Shown: positions 50,294 to 57,974 of the stretch, in pieces
Layout: the number at the start of each line of letters is the position of its first letter
Numbering within the stretch: position 1 is the first letter of the stretch
Assembly (NCBI GenBank): GCA_030603665.1
Contig: JAUVXJ010000004.1
Span: 310,001 to 374,000 of the forward strand
DNA: 64,000 nt
DNA from: Chloroflexota bacterium
Lineage (GTDB): Bacteria; Chloroflexota; Anaerolineae; UBA7937; B3-Chlor
Direction of reading: 5' to 3'
Notes under the pieces: generated by a model
The model's database searches: none
Seen by the model: only the letters and a program-made list of their open reading frames with translations
Told to the model about the DNA's origin: nothing
Made by a program: the position numbers and the translations under genes

Positions 50294-51634
50294 TTACGCA
50301 AGGTTCTGCTTTTCGATGAAATCCTCCAGCACTTCGGTCAAGTTTGGCCGTCCGATCTCCTGCAGGTTATAGTAAACCCGCGTTGAGGGCTTATCGATCT
50401 TGATAATCCGATTGAGGTCGATTGGCGTGCCGATGACCACCGCATCACATTCCGTGCTGTTGATCGTGGTCTCGAGATCTCTTAGTTGCTGTTCGCCATA
50501 CCCCATGGCCGGCAAGACGATTCCGATCTCGGGATAAGCCTCGAAAGTTTCGGACAGTTTGCCCACCGTATAAGGCCGTGGGTCAACGAATCCGGCCGCG
50601 CCAAACTTCCGGGCCGCAACGACCCCCGCACCGATCTTCATCCCCCCATGGGTTAGCGTCGGACCATCCTCGACCGCCAGCACCATTTTGCCCTTGACCA
50701 CGGAGGGATCATCGATATCAACGGTTGAGGCAGCATCGATGACGACAGCGTCGGGATTCACGGCTGCGATGTTCGTCCGCACAGCTTCAATGCCCGCATA
50801 ATCTGCGCTGTCGATCTTATTGATAACCACCACATCGGCGACCCTCAAAGTGACCTCGCCCGGATAGTAGCGTAGTTCATGACCCGGACGATGTGGATCG
50901 ACCACTGTCACGTCCAGGTCGGGTTCGTAGAATGAAAAGTCGTTGTTACCACCATCCCAGACAATCACATCGCAGCCGTTCGGATCGTTCTCAGCCTCTC
51001 TGAGTATGGCCTCATAATCTACACCGGCGTAAATGACGTTGCCGCGCACGATGTGGGGCTCGTATTCCTCTATCTCTTCGATGGTGCATTGGTGCTTCTC
51101 CAGATCGGAGAGTGTGGCAAATCGCTGCACCTTCTGGTCGGCAAGGTCTCCGTAGGGCATGGGGTGACGGATAGCTACGACCTTCAGGCCCTTCTCCATC
51201 AGAATCTCAACGATTCTCCGCGAGGTTTGACTCTTGCCACAACCGGTTCGAACTGCGCACACTGAAATCAGTGGCTTGGTGCTCTTGACCTGGGTATCCT
51301 TAGGACCGAGCAGTAGATAGCTGGCGCCAGCAGCCTGCACAATGGCGCCGACGGACATAACATGCTGGTAGGAGACATCGCTGTATGAGAAGGCGCAATC
51401 GGCGACATCCAGCTCCCTGATCAACTTGGGAAGGTCCTCCTCAGCGTAGATTGGGATGCCTTCCGGATAGAGTTTGCCAGCCAATTCGGGCGGGTATCTC
51501 CGTCCCACGATGTCAGGGATTTGGGCAGCGGTAAAGGCGACAACGTTATAGAGTTCATTGTCGCGGTAGTAGGTGTTGAAGTTGTGGAAATCTCTTCCGG
51601 CTGCGCCTATGATGATCACATTTCTCTTCGACAC
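50294..51634 (-). CDS. Cyclic 2,3-diphosphoglycerate synthetase-like GTPase
   Basis: 446 aa. The N-terminus KRNVIIIGAAGRDFHNFN is the signature of this family. A P-loop RTGCGKSQ lies at residues 129-136, followed by IRHPMPYGDL and VWDGGNND. Archaeal relatives make cyclic 2,3-diphosphoglycerate; bacterial ones lack a proven reaction and often sit beside carbamoyltransferase genes. Here the remnant of such a gene lies directly upstream. The start GTG 51634 follows GGAGGGAGTC; the open frame upstream runs into that remnant. Confidence 0.82.
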   Translation of the reverse strand: MSKRNVIIIGAAGRDFHNFNTYYRDNELYNVVAFTAAQIPDIVGRRYPPELAGKLYPEGIPIYAEEDLPKLIRELDVADCAFSYSDVSYQHVMSVGAIVQAAGASYLLLGPKDTQVKSTKPLISVCAVRTGCGKSQTSRRIVEILMEKGLKVVAIRHPMPYGDLADQKVQRFATLSDLEKHQCTIEEIEEYEPHIVRGNVIYAGVDYEAILREAENDPNGCDVIVWDGGNNDFSFYEPDLDVTVVDPHRPGHELRYYPGEVTLRVADVVVINKIDSADYAGIEAVRTNIAAVNPDAVVIDAASTVDIDDPSVVKGKMVLAVEDGPTLTHGGMKIGAGVVAARKFGAAGFVDPRPYTVGKLSETFEAYPEIGIVLPAMGYGEQQLRDLETTINSTECDAVVIGTPIDLNRIIKIDKPSTRVYYNLQEIGRPNLTEVLEDFIEKQNLA

Positions 51635-51665
51635 GACTCCCTCCGGTTCTCCAAGATAAGATCCA

Positions 51666-51880
51666 TCAGTTTCCTGAGGTGGCCGCCATGATGGCTTTGA
51701 TAGTGTGAACTCGATTCTCGGCTTCATCGAAGGCGATGGAGGCCGGCGGCTCGAAGACCTCTTCGGTCACCTCCATCGACTCGAGACCGAATCCCTGGTA
51801 GACGTCTTCACCGATAACCGATTGGCGATCATGAAAGGCCGGGAGACAGCGCCTCCTGCTTCCGCCACACCACGTCCTTA
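51666..51880 (-). pseudogene. Ornithine carbamoyltransferase, C-terminal remnant
   Basis: The frame reads RCLPAFHD, then [20 protein letters not shown] and [17 protein letters not shown]. This is the last 65 or so residues of ornithine (or a related) carbamoyltransferase, including the substrate-binding HCLPAFHD-type loop with the His changed to Arg. The other 250 residues are missing: only about 35 bases separate it from the creatininase stop. A deletion must have fused the two neighbours. Confidence 0.75.
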
Positions 51881-51916
51881 TCAATGCTTGAAGCCGCTAC
51901 GCGGTTCCCGTCACCA

Positions 51917-52648
51917 TCAGAGCTCTTGACGAGCTATCTGCACGATGGCGTCCACAACGTGCTTTGCCAGCTGCTCCCCTTTCTCGCGCGAAGCGTGGGT
52001 TGCCTTGTAAGGGACACCGGACTTTGGCAAGGTGTCATCTGGCGGCGGAAAGACAGAGTATTTCGGCATCCGCTCGCTCTGGTCGTCGAGGATCCTGTCC
52101 TCTCGCACCAATTCTGGGGCGAAGTACTGCACCAGGGAGGTTTCTGTGACGGCCGCGTGCTCCAGCTCCCACCCTGGGAAACCAGCCTCCGCGAAGAGCT
52201 CATCAACCATCTCATCTGAAACCTGATCCCACCATGATAGGATCACGACAGTTGCATCATTCACTGCGCGTCCGAAAAGCTCCACCGCCTCGGTCACAAA
52301 TGCGGTGTTCTCATAGTGTCCGTTGAGCACAAGGAATCTCCTCCCGCCATGACGATACGTCTCCCGCAGTATGTCGAGCGTCAAGTTGATCAGCGTGGTC
52401 CCATCCAGGCTAGTCGTGCCGGGAAACAACTGCCCGCCGCCCTGTGCCTTATACCCATACGAGATCGGCGGCAACACCATTCCGTCCAGTTCCTCGCACA
52501 CCGTCTTCGCTAGGCTTGTTGGGATCACGACGTCGACATTCAAGGGCAGATGGGGTCCATGTTGCTCCAATGACCCTACCGGGAGGATGATGATCCTTCG
52601 GGCTACCTCATCCCGATACTCTTCCCAGGTCATGTGTTCGACCAGCAT
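51917..52648 (-). CDS. Creatininase (creatinine amidohydrolase)
   Basis: 243 aa. The family fingerprint GSLEQHGPHLPLNVD gives metal ligands E28, H30 and D39, and NGHYEN gives H111 and E113. SYGYKAQGGGQLFPGTTSLDG is close to true creatininases rather than to the formamide hydrolases of the same family. The enzyme interconverts creatinine and creatine. A tryptophan-rich loop (SWWDQVSDEM) matches the substrate lid. ATG 52648 follows AAGGAGG. It sits between the amidinotransferase and the carbamoyltransferase remnant, suggesting guanidino-compound use. The 290 bases upstream (52649-52938) hold one hairpin and perhaps the tail of a lost gene. Confidence 0.85.
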   Translation of the reverse strand: MLVEHMTWEEYRDEVARRIIILPVGSLEQHGPHLPLNVDVVIPTSLAKTVCEELDGMVLPPISYGYKAQGGGQLFPGTTSLDGTTLINLTLDILRETYRHGGRRFLVLNGHYENTAFVTEAVELFGRAVNDATVVILSWWDQVSDEMVDELFAEAGFPGWELEHAAVTETSLVQYFAPELVREDRILDDQSERMPKYSVFPPPDDTLPKSGVPYKATHASREKGEQLAKHVVDAIVQIARQEL

Positions 52649-52891
52649 GCCGCCCTCCTTTCTGAGCCTCTGGCCAGCCTTGGGCAGGGGTTATCGTTGC
52701 TCCACATCGGGCTCGAGTTCAAGACTCAGGCAGCGCGGTCCCGGTCCGCGATCAGCCAAGGCCGTCAGGTCCATGTCCTAGGCCCTGAGCGCCAGAGATC
52801 TCACTAGATCATTGCCGTGAGGGTTGGCCTAGAACGGAAGCGTCCCCTCACTCTCCCGGCAAGGCAGGCATAGGAACTGTCTGGTCCTCGT

Positions 52892-52915
52892 GCCGAGGGC
52901 CAGCTCTCCCTCGGC
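52892..52915 (-). terminator. Hairpin behind the amidinotransferase gene
   Basis: GCCGAGGG (52892-52899) pairs with CCCTCGGC (52908-52915), with an 8-base loop and no T-run. It could slow or end transcription between the amidinotransferase and creatininase genes. Confidence 0.4.
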
Positions 52916-52938
52916 GATCGAAAACTGAGCCTGCGCGA

Positions 52939-54081
52939 CTAGAAACGCTCTATCTGATTAGGGAAGAAGTCTTCGCAGGTCCCTTCCCGGTAGACATCAG
53001 CCGTACAGCAGTGAAGCCCGCCTCCAAATGGTGACACCTGATAGAAAGGAACTGGAACGATTTCAAAGCCACGCTTATCGAGCAACTCCATGACGGGGGT
53101 CTCACTGGCTTCAACACAGATGGTCTTCGGATCGAGCACCAGAGTGTTCATGTTCAGCCACCAGCTACAGAAGTCCAGCGGCTCTTTCTTCTGGAGAAGC
53201 GCTTTCGGGGCTTCCACGATTTCCCAGGCATTCTTCCGGAACAATTCCATCTCCGCCGTTCCGAGAGGGATTCGCTCCGGATTGATAAGCGCGAGGCCTG
53301 GCCGAAGAGGAACGAGAGTCGTGTCCATGTGCCACGGCAGGAGCTCCCTCCGCCCCACCTTGTGGACTCGATGGTTTGGAAAATGGCGTCGCAACCAGTC
53401 AACACCAGCGTCGTTGGTAACCATTGATTTCTGGGCAAAAAGATCCTTCCCGTAGCGGACAACGTCGGCAGCATCGAACAAGGGCTCCGCTTCAGTTGGT
53501 AACCAGGCGCCCTTCTCAGCGCGCTCAAACTGCTCTTCTTCGGTCAATGAGTTCCAATCCTCCCACCAGCCATTCTTGTAAGAGCATTCTGTTAGGCGTG
53601 GTTTCGGCGCGGCCTCGAACCGGAAGTTTGGATCCTCTTTGAAGTACTGTTCGAATAGTAGTCGGTAGCAGAGATACTCAAACCAGCGGCTGCGGTAGGA
53701 CATTGTGGCTTCCAGAATCTCATTGCCGACCGTGAGCAGCAGATCCCGAGCGGGAGCACAGCCAAACATCGTTTCCTGCTTCCAGTCGGGGGTTTGAACC
53801 GCCTGGCTGAAATCGATAGGGGTGGGGCGGTCGACGCGAATGCCTCGAGCTTCAAGGATCTTGGCGAAATTGTCCAACTGTTCGTTGGCCTTGTCTTGCA
53901 TTTCCTGGGGGTAAGGCCCCCATGTGCCCGGTGGAAACCCATCCTCCGTCCAGTCGTGTTGAACTGCGGTCTCAGGGGCCTGGGCCATGGTCCCGTCGGC
54001 GCGGCCGACAATAACGTGTTTCAGTGGATCCCATTCATTCCACGAGTTCACTACAGTCTTCCTTGGTTTCTCTTGCATCAT
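52939..54081 (-). CDS. Glycine/inosamine amidinotransferase-like enzyme
   Basis: 380 aa, pentein fold. The N-terminus has VNSWNEWDPLKHVIVGRAD, typical of arginine:glycine amidinotransferases. The catalytic histidine lies in LLPWHMDTTLVPL and the nucleophilic cysteine in GGGLHCCTADVYREG at the C-terminus. Such enzymes move an amidino group from arginine to an amine, making guanidino compounds such as guanidinoacetate. The acceptor here is unknown. The start is ATG 54081 (or the adjacent ATG 54078), preceded by GGGAGGCTT; an ATG further upstream lacks a site. Confidence 0.85.
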   Translation of the reverse strand: MMQEKPRKTVVNSWNEWDPLKHVIVGRADGTMAQAPETAVQHDWTEDGFPPGTWGPYPQEMQDKANEQLDNFAKILEARGIRVDRPTPIDFSQAVQTPDWKQETMFGCAPARDLLLTVGNEILEATMSYRSRWFEYLCYRLLFEQYFKEDPNFRFEAAPKPRLTECSYKNGWWEDWNSLTEEEQFERAEKGAWLPTEAEPLFDAADVVRYGKDLFAQKSMVTNDAGVDWLRRHFPNHRVHKVGRRELLPWHMDTTLVPLRPGLALINPERIPLGTAEMELFRKNAWEIVEAPKALLQKKEPLDFCSWWLNMNTLVLDPKTICVEASETPVMELLDKRGFEIVPVPFYQVSPFGGGLHCCTADVYREGTCEDFFPNQIERF

Positions 54082-54291
54082 AAGCCTCCCTATTAAATGA
54101 GATTGCTGGGGCCGCAGTGCGTGCAACACATGTGGAAAGAGAACCTGGCCACGAGCAATGGGAAGTCAGGCCAACTCGACCGTGTGCGACCTCCTGCGTG
54201 CCTATCATGGTCCGCTAGATGAACAGTGCGCCGTCCCCGCCTTGTTGCGGGCCTTCGGACCTCCGCTCGAGATCGATCCGCTCCGTCTTCT

Positions 54292-54915
54292 TCATGACGT
54301 CTGGCTCGCATTCGGCCCCCAGCCCGCAACGGGAGGGCTTACGGCCGATATGAAGACAAGGTCTTGGTCCCCAGTAGAGAAGAAACGATGCGGGGCTATT
54401 CCGTGGTAATAGATCGCGTCTCCGGGTTCAAGGACATACCGGCGAGGTCCTATCTCAATCTCCATGACGCCTTCCAGAACCAGCATGAACTCCTCTGTAG
54501 CATGGGCCATTGGATCATCGCTGGATGCGGCTTCGAGCTCTAGATGCCCCAAGGAGACCTCCATGCTTCTGTGTACATCGGGACAGAGGAGCTCATAGTC
54601 GACCGATGTGCCGGGCATGATGAGCCTACGCCGTCGGCCGCGCTTGACCACGGGGTCTGGGCTCTCCAAGAGGAAGTGGTAGATGGGGACCTCAAGCGCA
54701 CGTGACACGGCAGTTAGGGTCTGAATGGAAGGGCTGGCGATGCCCCTCTCTACCTGGCTCAGGAAGCTTGCGGATACACTGGTCCTGGCTGCCAGGGATC
54801 TGAGGCTCAGCCCGAGCGCTTTTCGGCGAGCACGCACCCTATACCCCAGGCTGTCGCTGATGGACCTGTAGTCGGTGCTGCCATTTGCAGCCGCAGGTGT
54901 GTCCAACCGCCCCAC
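54292..54915 (-). CDS. XRE-cupin transcriptional regulator
   Basis: 207 aa. The helix-turn-helix spans about residues 25-80 (LGLSLRSLAARTSVSASFLS, then QVERGIASPSIQTL), followed by a cupin domain (EEFMLVLEGVMEIEIG, LEPGDAIYYHGIAPHRFF). This is the PuuR-like architecture in which a small metabolite binds the cupin. As first gene of the leftward catabolic cluster it is its likely regulator. The start GTG 54915 has GAGGTG close by. The bases between it and the amidinotransferase (54082-54291) hold no gene I can support. Confidence 0.88.
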   Translation of the reverse strand: MGRLDTPAAANGSTDYRSISDSLGYRVRARRKALGLSLRSLAARTSVSASFLSQVERGIASPSIQTLTAVSRALEVPIYHFLLESPDPVVKRGRRRRLIMPGTSVDYELLCPDVHRSMEVSLGHLELEAASSDDPMAHATEEFMLVLEGVMEIEIGPRRYVLEPGDAIYYHGIAPHRFFSTGDQDLVFISAVSPPVAGWGPNASQTS

Positions 54916-55320
54916 CTCACGAGAAGTGTGACACAGAGTCTCCGGTTTGTGAATCCAGGCTTAATGCCCGGCCCGAGACCTTAAGTATTCATGTACGTTG
55001 CCTCATTATACCAGATGACGCCTTGTCCGTGTCATCCAGTTTCACCAACACGGGAAACTTTAAGGATTCCTATTGTCAAGTATGGGGGGAGTGCGCCCGA
55101 TTCCGCGCCAGACGATCCGGCGTCAGAGCTGCGGCGCAAGACTTGTGGCAGGCCAAGACGACCCCCTGAAAGAAGTGAGATGCCGCCCAGGACCAGCGAC
55201 GTCTCACAGAGATTGCCCTCTCGGCATGACGGCTCAGTTGTTTAACACGCCACCGGCATGCACGCGAGGGGTTTCAGACTCCAACACGGCTCAGTTGGGG
55301 GGAGTCCTAGTGCTTGCCAG
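54916..55320. other. Intergenic region left of the tRNA-Leu 3' fragment
   Basis: About 400 bases without a supported gene. A minus-strand TATAAT at 55010-55005 may serve the XRE-cupin gene, but its -35 (ATGACA, 19-base spacer) is poor. Confidence 0.4.
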
Positions 55321-55324
55321 GCAC

Positions 55325-55362
55325 AACCTCTACGGGCATACTGGTGGATGCCCGTAGAGGTT
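55325..55362. repeat. Perfect 15-base inverted repeat
   Basis: AACCTCTACGGGCAT (55325-55339) and ATGCCCGTAGAGGTT (55348-55362) pair without mismatch around ACTGGTGG. There is no T-run on either side, so it is not an ordinary terminator. It lies near the tRNA-Leu 3' fragment. Confidence 0.8.
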
Positions 55363-55381
55363 GGAGTGTTCGAGACCAGCT

Positions 55382-55540
55382 CCACTCACCGGCGCGTTCG
55401 AAGTGTGGGCAGAACTGCTGCGGACCTGGCAAGAACAAAGGCCGGCCATGGAGGCAGACCTACTGGAGACGGGCATGCTCGACATGAAGGCGTTCACATG
55501 TTATGTGGAGAGGATTCGAATACTGCTGATGACCTGGAAT
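55382..55540 (+). pseudogene. Gene fragment abutting the tRNA-Leu 3' copy
   Basis: A short open stretch with coding character reads LTGAFEVWAELLRTWQEQRP and then GMLDMKAFTCYVERIRILL. It then passes directly into the tRNA-Leu fragment. I recognise no family. It has no convincing start, and its true end appears to be lost at the tRNA junction. Confidence 0.35.
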
Positions 55541-55586
55541 CCGTTCCAGGGTAGCCAGGGTGCGGGATCGAGTCCCGCCCGCCCTA
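55538..55586 (+). repeat. tRNA-Leu(TAA) 3' half
   Basis: 49 bases matching the anticodon-stem 3' side, variable arm, T-arm and acceptor 3' side of the tRNA-Leu at 25100. Changes include a T-stem pair swap (GTGGG/CCCAC to GCGGG/CCCGC). It is the classic shape of an attachment-site remnant. Confidence 0.78.
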
Positions 55587-55643
55587 TCCCTCGCGATAGA
55601 TGACAGGACAGCCGTCGGAGTTGTCCGGTCTTCTCACGGGTCG

Positions 55644-55672
55644 GGCTCCCCCATCAAGGGAGAGCCTTCCCG
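55644..55672 (+). terminator. Hairpin behind the tRNA-Leu 3' half
   Basis: GGCTC-CCC and GGG-AGAGCC pair around ATCAA with a small bulge, then TTCCCGTTTCC. The intact tRNA-Leu has a comparable hairpin at 25243. The remaining bases to 55860 show nothing I can name. Confidence 0.4.
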
Positions 55673-55860
55673 TTTCCACCGAAGTGGTAGTCTTGAAGGA
55701 ACCACCACGGTAGTCGGCAGGAGCTAAGGGGCATGCCGGCAGGGGGCGGGTACTCCCAAGTCTTCCACCGCGAGCAACTTCGCGATTTCTCGACTGATAG
55801 GAGCCTCCGATGGTCGCGCCCTGTCTCCGGGTCGAGGCCAAGCGAGCGCGGCTTGGTCAA

Positions 55861-56856
55861 TCATTCACTCTTCCGGGCGATAGGACGGGGTCGAGAAATC
55901 AGGGAGTGTCCGGCTACTAGACCGAAGACTAAGCTGCTGTATAGCAGGTAGAAGGCGTGCAAGCCGGCGGCAGCGACGCCGAAAAACGCCCCCCCTTGGC
56001 GCCAGAAGAAGCGGTAGAGATCGATATTTAGCACCCCCACCACAACCAGACTGAGCAACGTTCCCGCCGAGGCCCAGGGCCACCACCAGGCGACCAACAG
56101 CAAAGCGACAGCCAACCACACGGCCAAGGCGCTCCAGCGACTGCGAGAGTCGAGATTCAGCTCTCCTGGAAGGCGGGCGTCCTTCAGTATCAGTTGACTC
56201 CAGAGGACAGCGCGATCGAAGATGTCGGAGCGGAGCAGGCTGCCGAGGGTCCAGCGTTTGAGGTGGGTGCCTTGAACCTCCGGACATAGCCAGATGCGGT
56301 GGCCGGCGCGCCGGAGGCGTGTGCCTAGCTCTATGTCCTCGATGTGGGGATAGCTTTCGTTGAACTCGCCGACGGAATGGAGCACGCTGGATCGGATAGC
56401 GCCAAGGCCTGTCCAAAAGGTGGATGCCTCGCGCTGGCTGTGTTGGTGGACGTAGTGATGCTGGAGGTTCTTGTAGCGGGTGACCAGGCCTGGGGCACGA
56501 GGATTAGCATCGTAGGACCCAAAGAGAGCAACGATCTCCGGATGTTCGCTCATGGTCCGCTCCACCAGCGCAAGAGCATCAGAATGTACTGCTACGTCCG
56601 AATCGACGAATATGATCAAGTCACCTGAAGCGATAGCAGCGCCACGATTTCGGGGACGGGCCGCACCCCGAGGCGGACCAGGCAGCCGCAGCACGCGCGC
56701 CCCGTGCTTCTGCGCCAGTTCGCTGGAACCGTCAGTTGACCCATCGTCAACCACGATGATCTCGTCAGCGGGACGAACAGAGTTGGCCAACGCCTCCAGG
56801 CAGACGCGCAGATTGTCGCCGCCATTGTGCACTGGGATGATGACGGATAGGTTCAC
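55861..56856 (-). CDS. GT2 glycosyltransferase with C-terminal membrane helices
   Basis: 331 aa. The GT-A domain has VIIPVHNGGDNL, the nucleotide-binding VVDDGSTDGS and the metal-binding VDSDVAVH (DxD). The acceptor-side motif is IEDIELGTRLRRAGH. Three to four hydrophobic segments from about residue 245 to 320 anchor it. It transfers a sugar from an activated donor at the inner membrane, presumably in surface-glycan assembly. The start is GTG 56856. It is the last gene of the leftward glycan cluster, 168 bases behind the next GT2 gene. Confidence 0.88.
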   Translation of the reverse strand: MNLSVIIPVHNGGDNLRVCLEALANSVRPADEIIVVDDGSTDGSSELAQKHGARVLRLPGPPRGAARPRNRGAAIASGDLIIFVDSDVAVHSDALALVERTMSEHPEIVALFGSYDANPRAPGLVTRYKNLQHHYVHQHSQREASTFWTGLGAIRSSVLHSVGEFNESYPHIEDIELGTRLRRAGHRIWLCPEVQGTHLKRWTLGSLLRSDIFDRAVLWSQLILKDARLPGELNLDSRSRWSALAVWLAVALLLVAWWWPWASAGTLLSLVVVGVLNIDLYRFFWRQGGAFFGVAAAGLHAFYLLYSSLVFGLVAGHSLISRPRPIARKSE

Positions 56857-57024
56857 GCCAGACTTCCTTGCGAGTGGAGCAGCAACACCGCCTGCTGGGA
56901 CGGTGTAGTCTCAAGCCGGGCTCGATCGGCCGCCAGCTTGACGGCGCCTGTGCCGAGGATACTTCGTTTGGCTAGTTCGCGCCAGGAGATGGGGAGCGGG
57001 AGCCTTCTGAAAAGTGAATCGGTT

Positions 57025-57927
57025 CTACGTTGGGGTCTCCCCAGTCCCAGGTTGGCTGGCCCACTCCCAGAAGAACCCAGCGGCGTTCGCTGCTTGCGAG
57101 AGCATGAGTAGGACGGCCAGGAGAGCAGGTGGATGGCTTTCGGGATGTAGAAAGGCATAACGTAACATGTCTGTGTAGAAAGACGGTGGCTCGAGCCTGA
57201 TAGGTGTCTGATCTCGGAGGGAGCGTGCCTGATGGAATTGATGGGCTCCGCGACCGTAGTTGAAGTGCTGTCGCCAAAACGTGCGGGAGGTCAGGTCATG
57301 GGCGTGGCGCACCACCGCTTCGGGCGCGTAGGTCATGCGGTGCCCGTGGTATCGCCAGCGATTACAGAGATCGCGGTCTTCGGCTGCGGTGCGGGTGTAG
57401 GTGGAGTCGAATCCGCCAATGGCATGGAAGCGGTCCGCAGACAGAGCCATGTTGTTGGAGGTGAAGAAACGGGCGTTTGCGGGGTCGCGGTTGTAGTAAC
57501 TGTACAGATAGGTGGCCAGTAACTGACTCGCGGCTGAGAAGACGTTCTGAGGCAAGGCGTTCAGCGTCCGCCCTCCCACGAGGCGATCAGGCTCAGCCGA
57601 GAGGCGTTGCGCCAGGGCGGTCAGCCAATTGGGATCGGGCATACAGTCGTCATCGGTGAACGCGACAAACTCGCCCTTGGCTCGGTCGGCGCCTGCATTG
57701 CGCGCAGCAGCGGAGCCTGCGTGGGTCTGGTGGATCAGCTTCATGTCGGTGCTTTTCTCAGGGGATCCCTGTATCGTGTCGGGCGCCGCGCCCCCATCGT
57801 TGACCACGATCACCTCGAAGTGGTCGCGGGGATAGTCCAGACCGGCCAGCGACTTCACGCAGCAGGCAAGCTGCGCTTCGCGGTTATACGTAGGGACCAC
57901 TATCGAGAAGAAGGGCTCTGATTTCAC
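57025..57927 (-). CDS. GT2 glycosyltransferase
   Basis: 300 aa. FSIVVPTYNREAQL opens the GT-A fold, VVNDGGAAP binds nucleotide, FTDDDCMPDPNWL carries the metal-binding DDD, and RTAAEDRDLCNRWRYHGH contains the catalytic ED motif. A single hydrophobic stretch near the C-terminus may touch the membrane. GTG 57927 follows GGAG. It is preceded 48 bases upstream by a radical SAM gene, so the two are probably transcribed together. Confidence 0.9.
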   Translation of the reverse strand: MKSEPFFSIVVPTYNREAQLACCVKSLAGLDYPRDHFEVIVVNDGGAAPDTIQGSPEKSTDMKLIHQTHAGSAAARNAGADRAKGEFVAFTDDDCMPDPNWLTALAQRLSAEPDRLVGGRTLNALPQNVFSAASQLLATYLYSYYNRDPANARFFTSNNMALSADRFHAIGGFDSTYTRTAAEDRDLCNRWRYHGHRMTYAPEAVVRHAHDLTSRTFWRQHFNYGRGAHQFHQARSLRDQTPIRLEPPSFYTDMLRYAFLHPESHPPALLAVLLMLSQAANAAGFFWEWASQPGTGETPT

Positions 57928-57974
57928 CGGCTACTCCGGGAGCAAGCGAGACGATTCAGACCGCGCCTGTAGAT

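Noticed and set aside
52739..52774. A short minus-strand stretch ending RCLSLELEPDVEQR upstream of creatininase, like the tail of a pentein enzyme
   Set aside because: Too short, with no supporting upstream frame. It could be chance.
55584..55841. Open frames on the minus strand between the tRNA-Leu fragment and the first glycosyltransferase
   Set aside because: Two overlapping Arg/Pro-rich frames without ribosome sites. Neither shows a recognisable motif.
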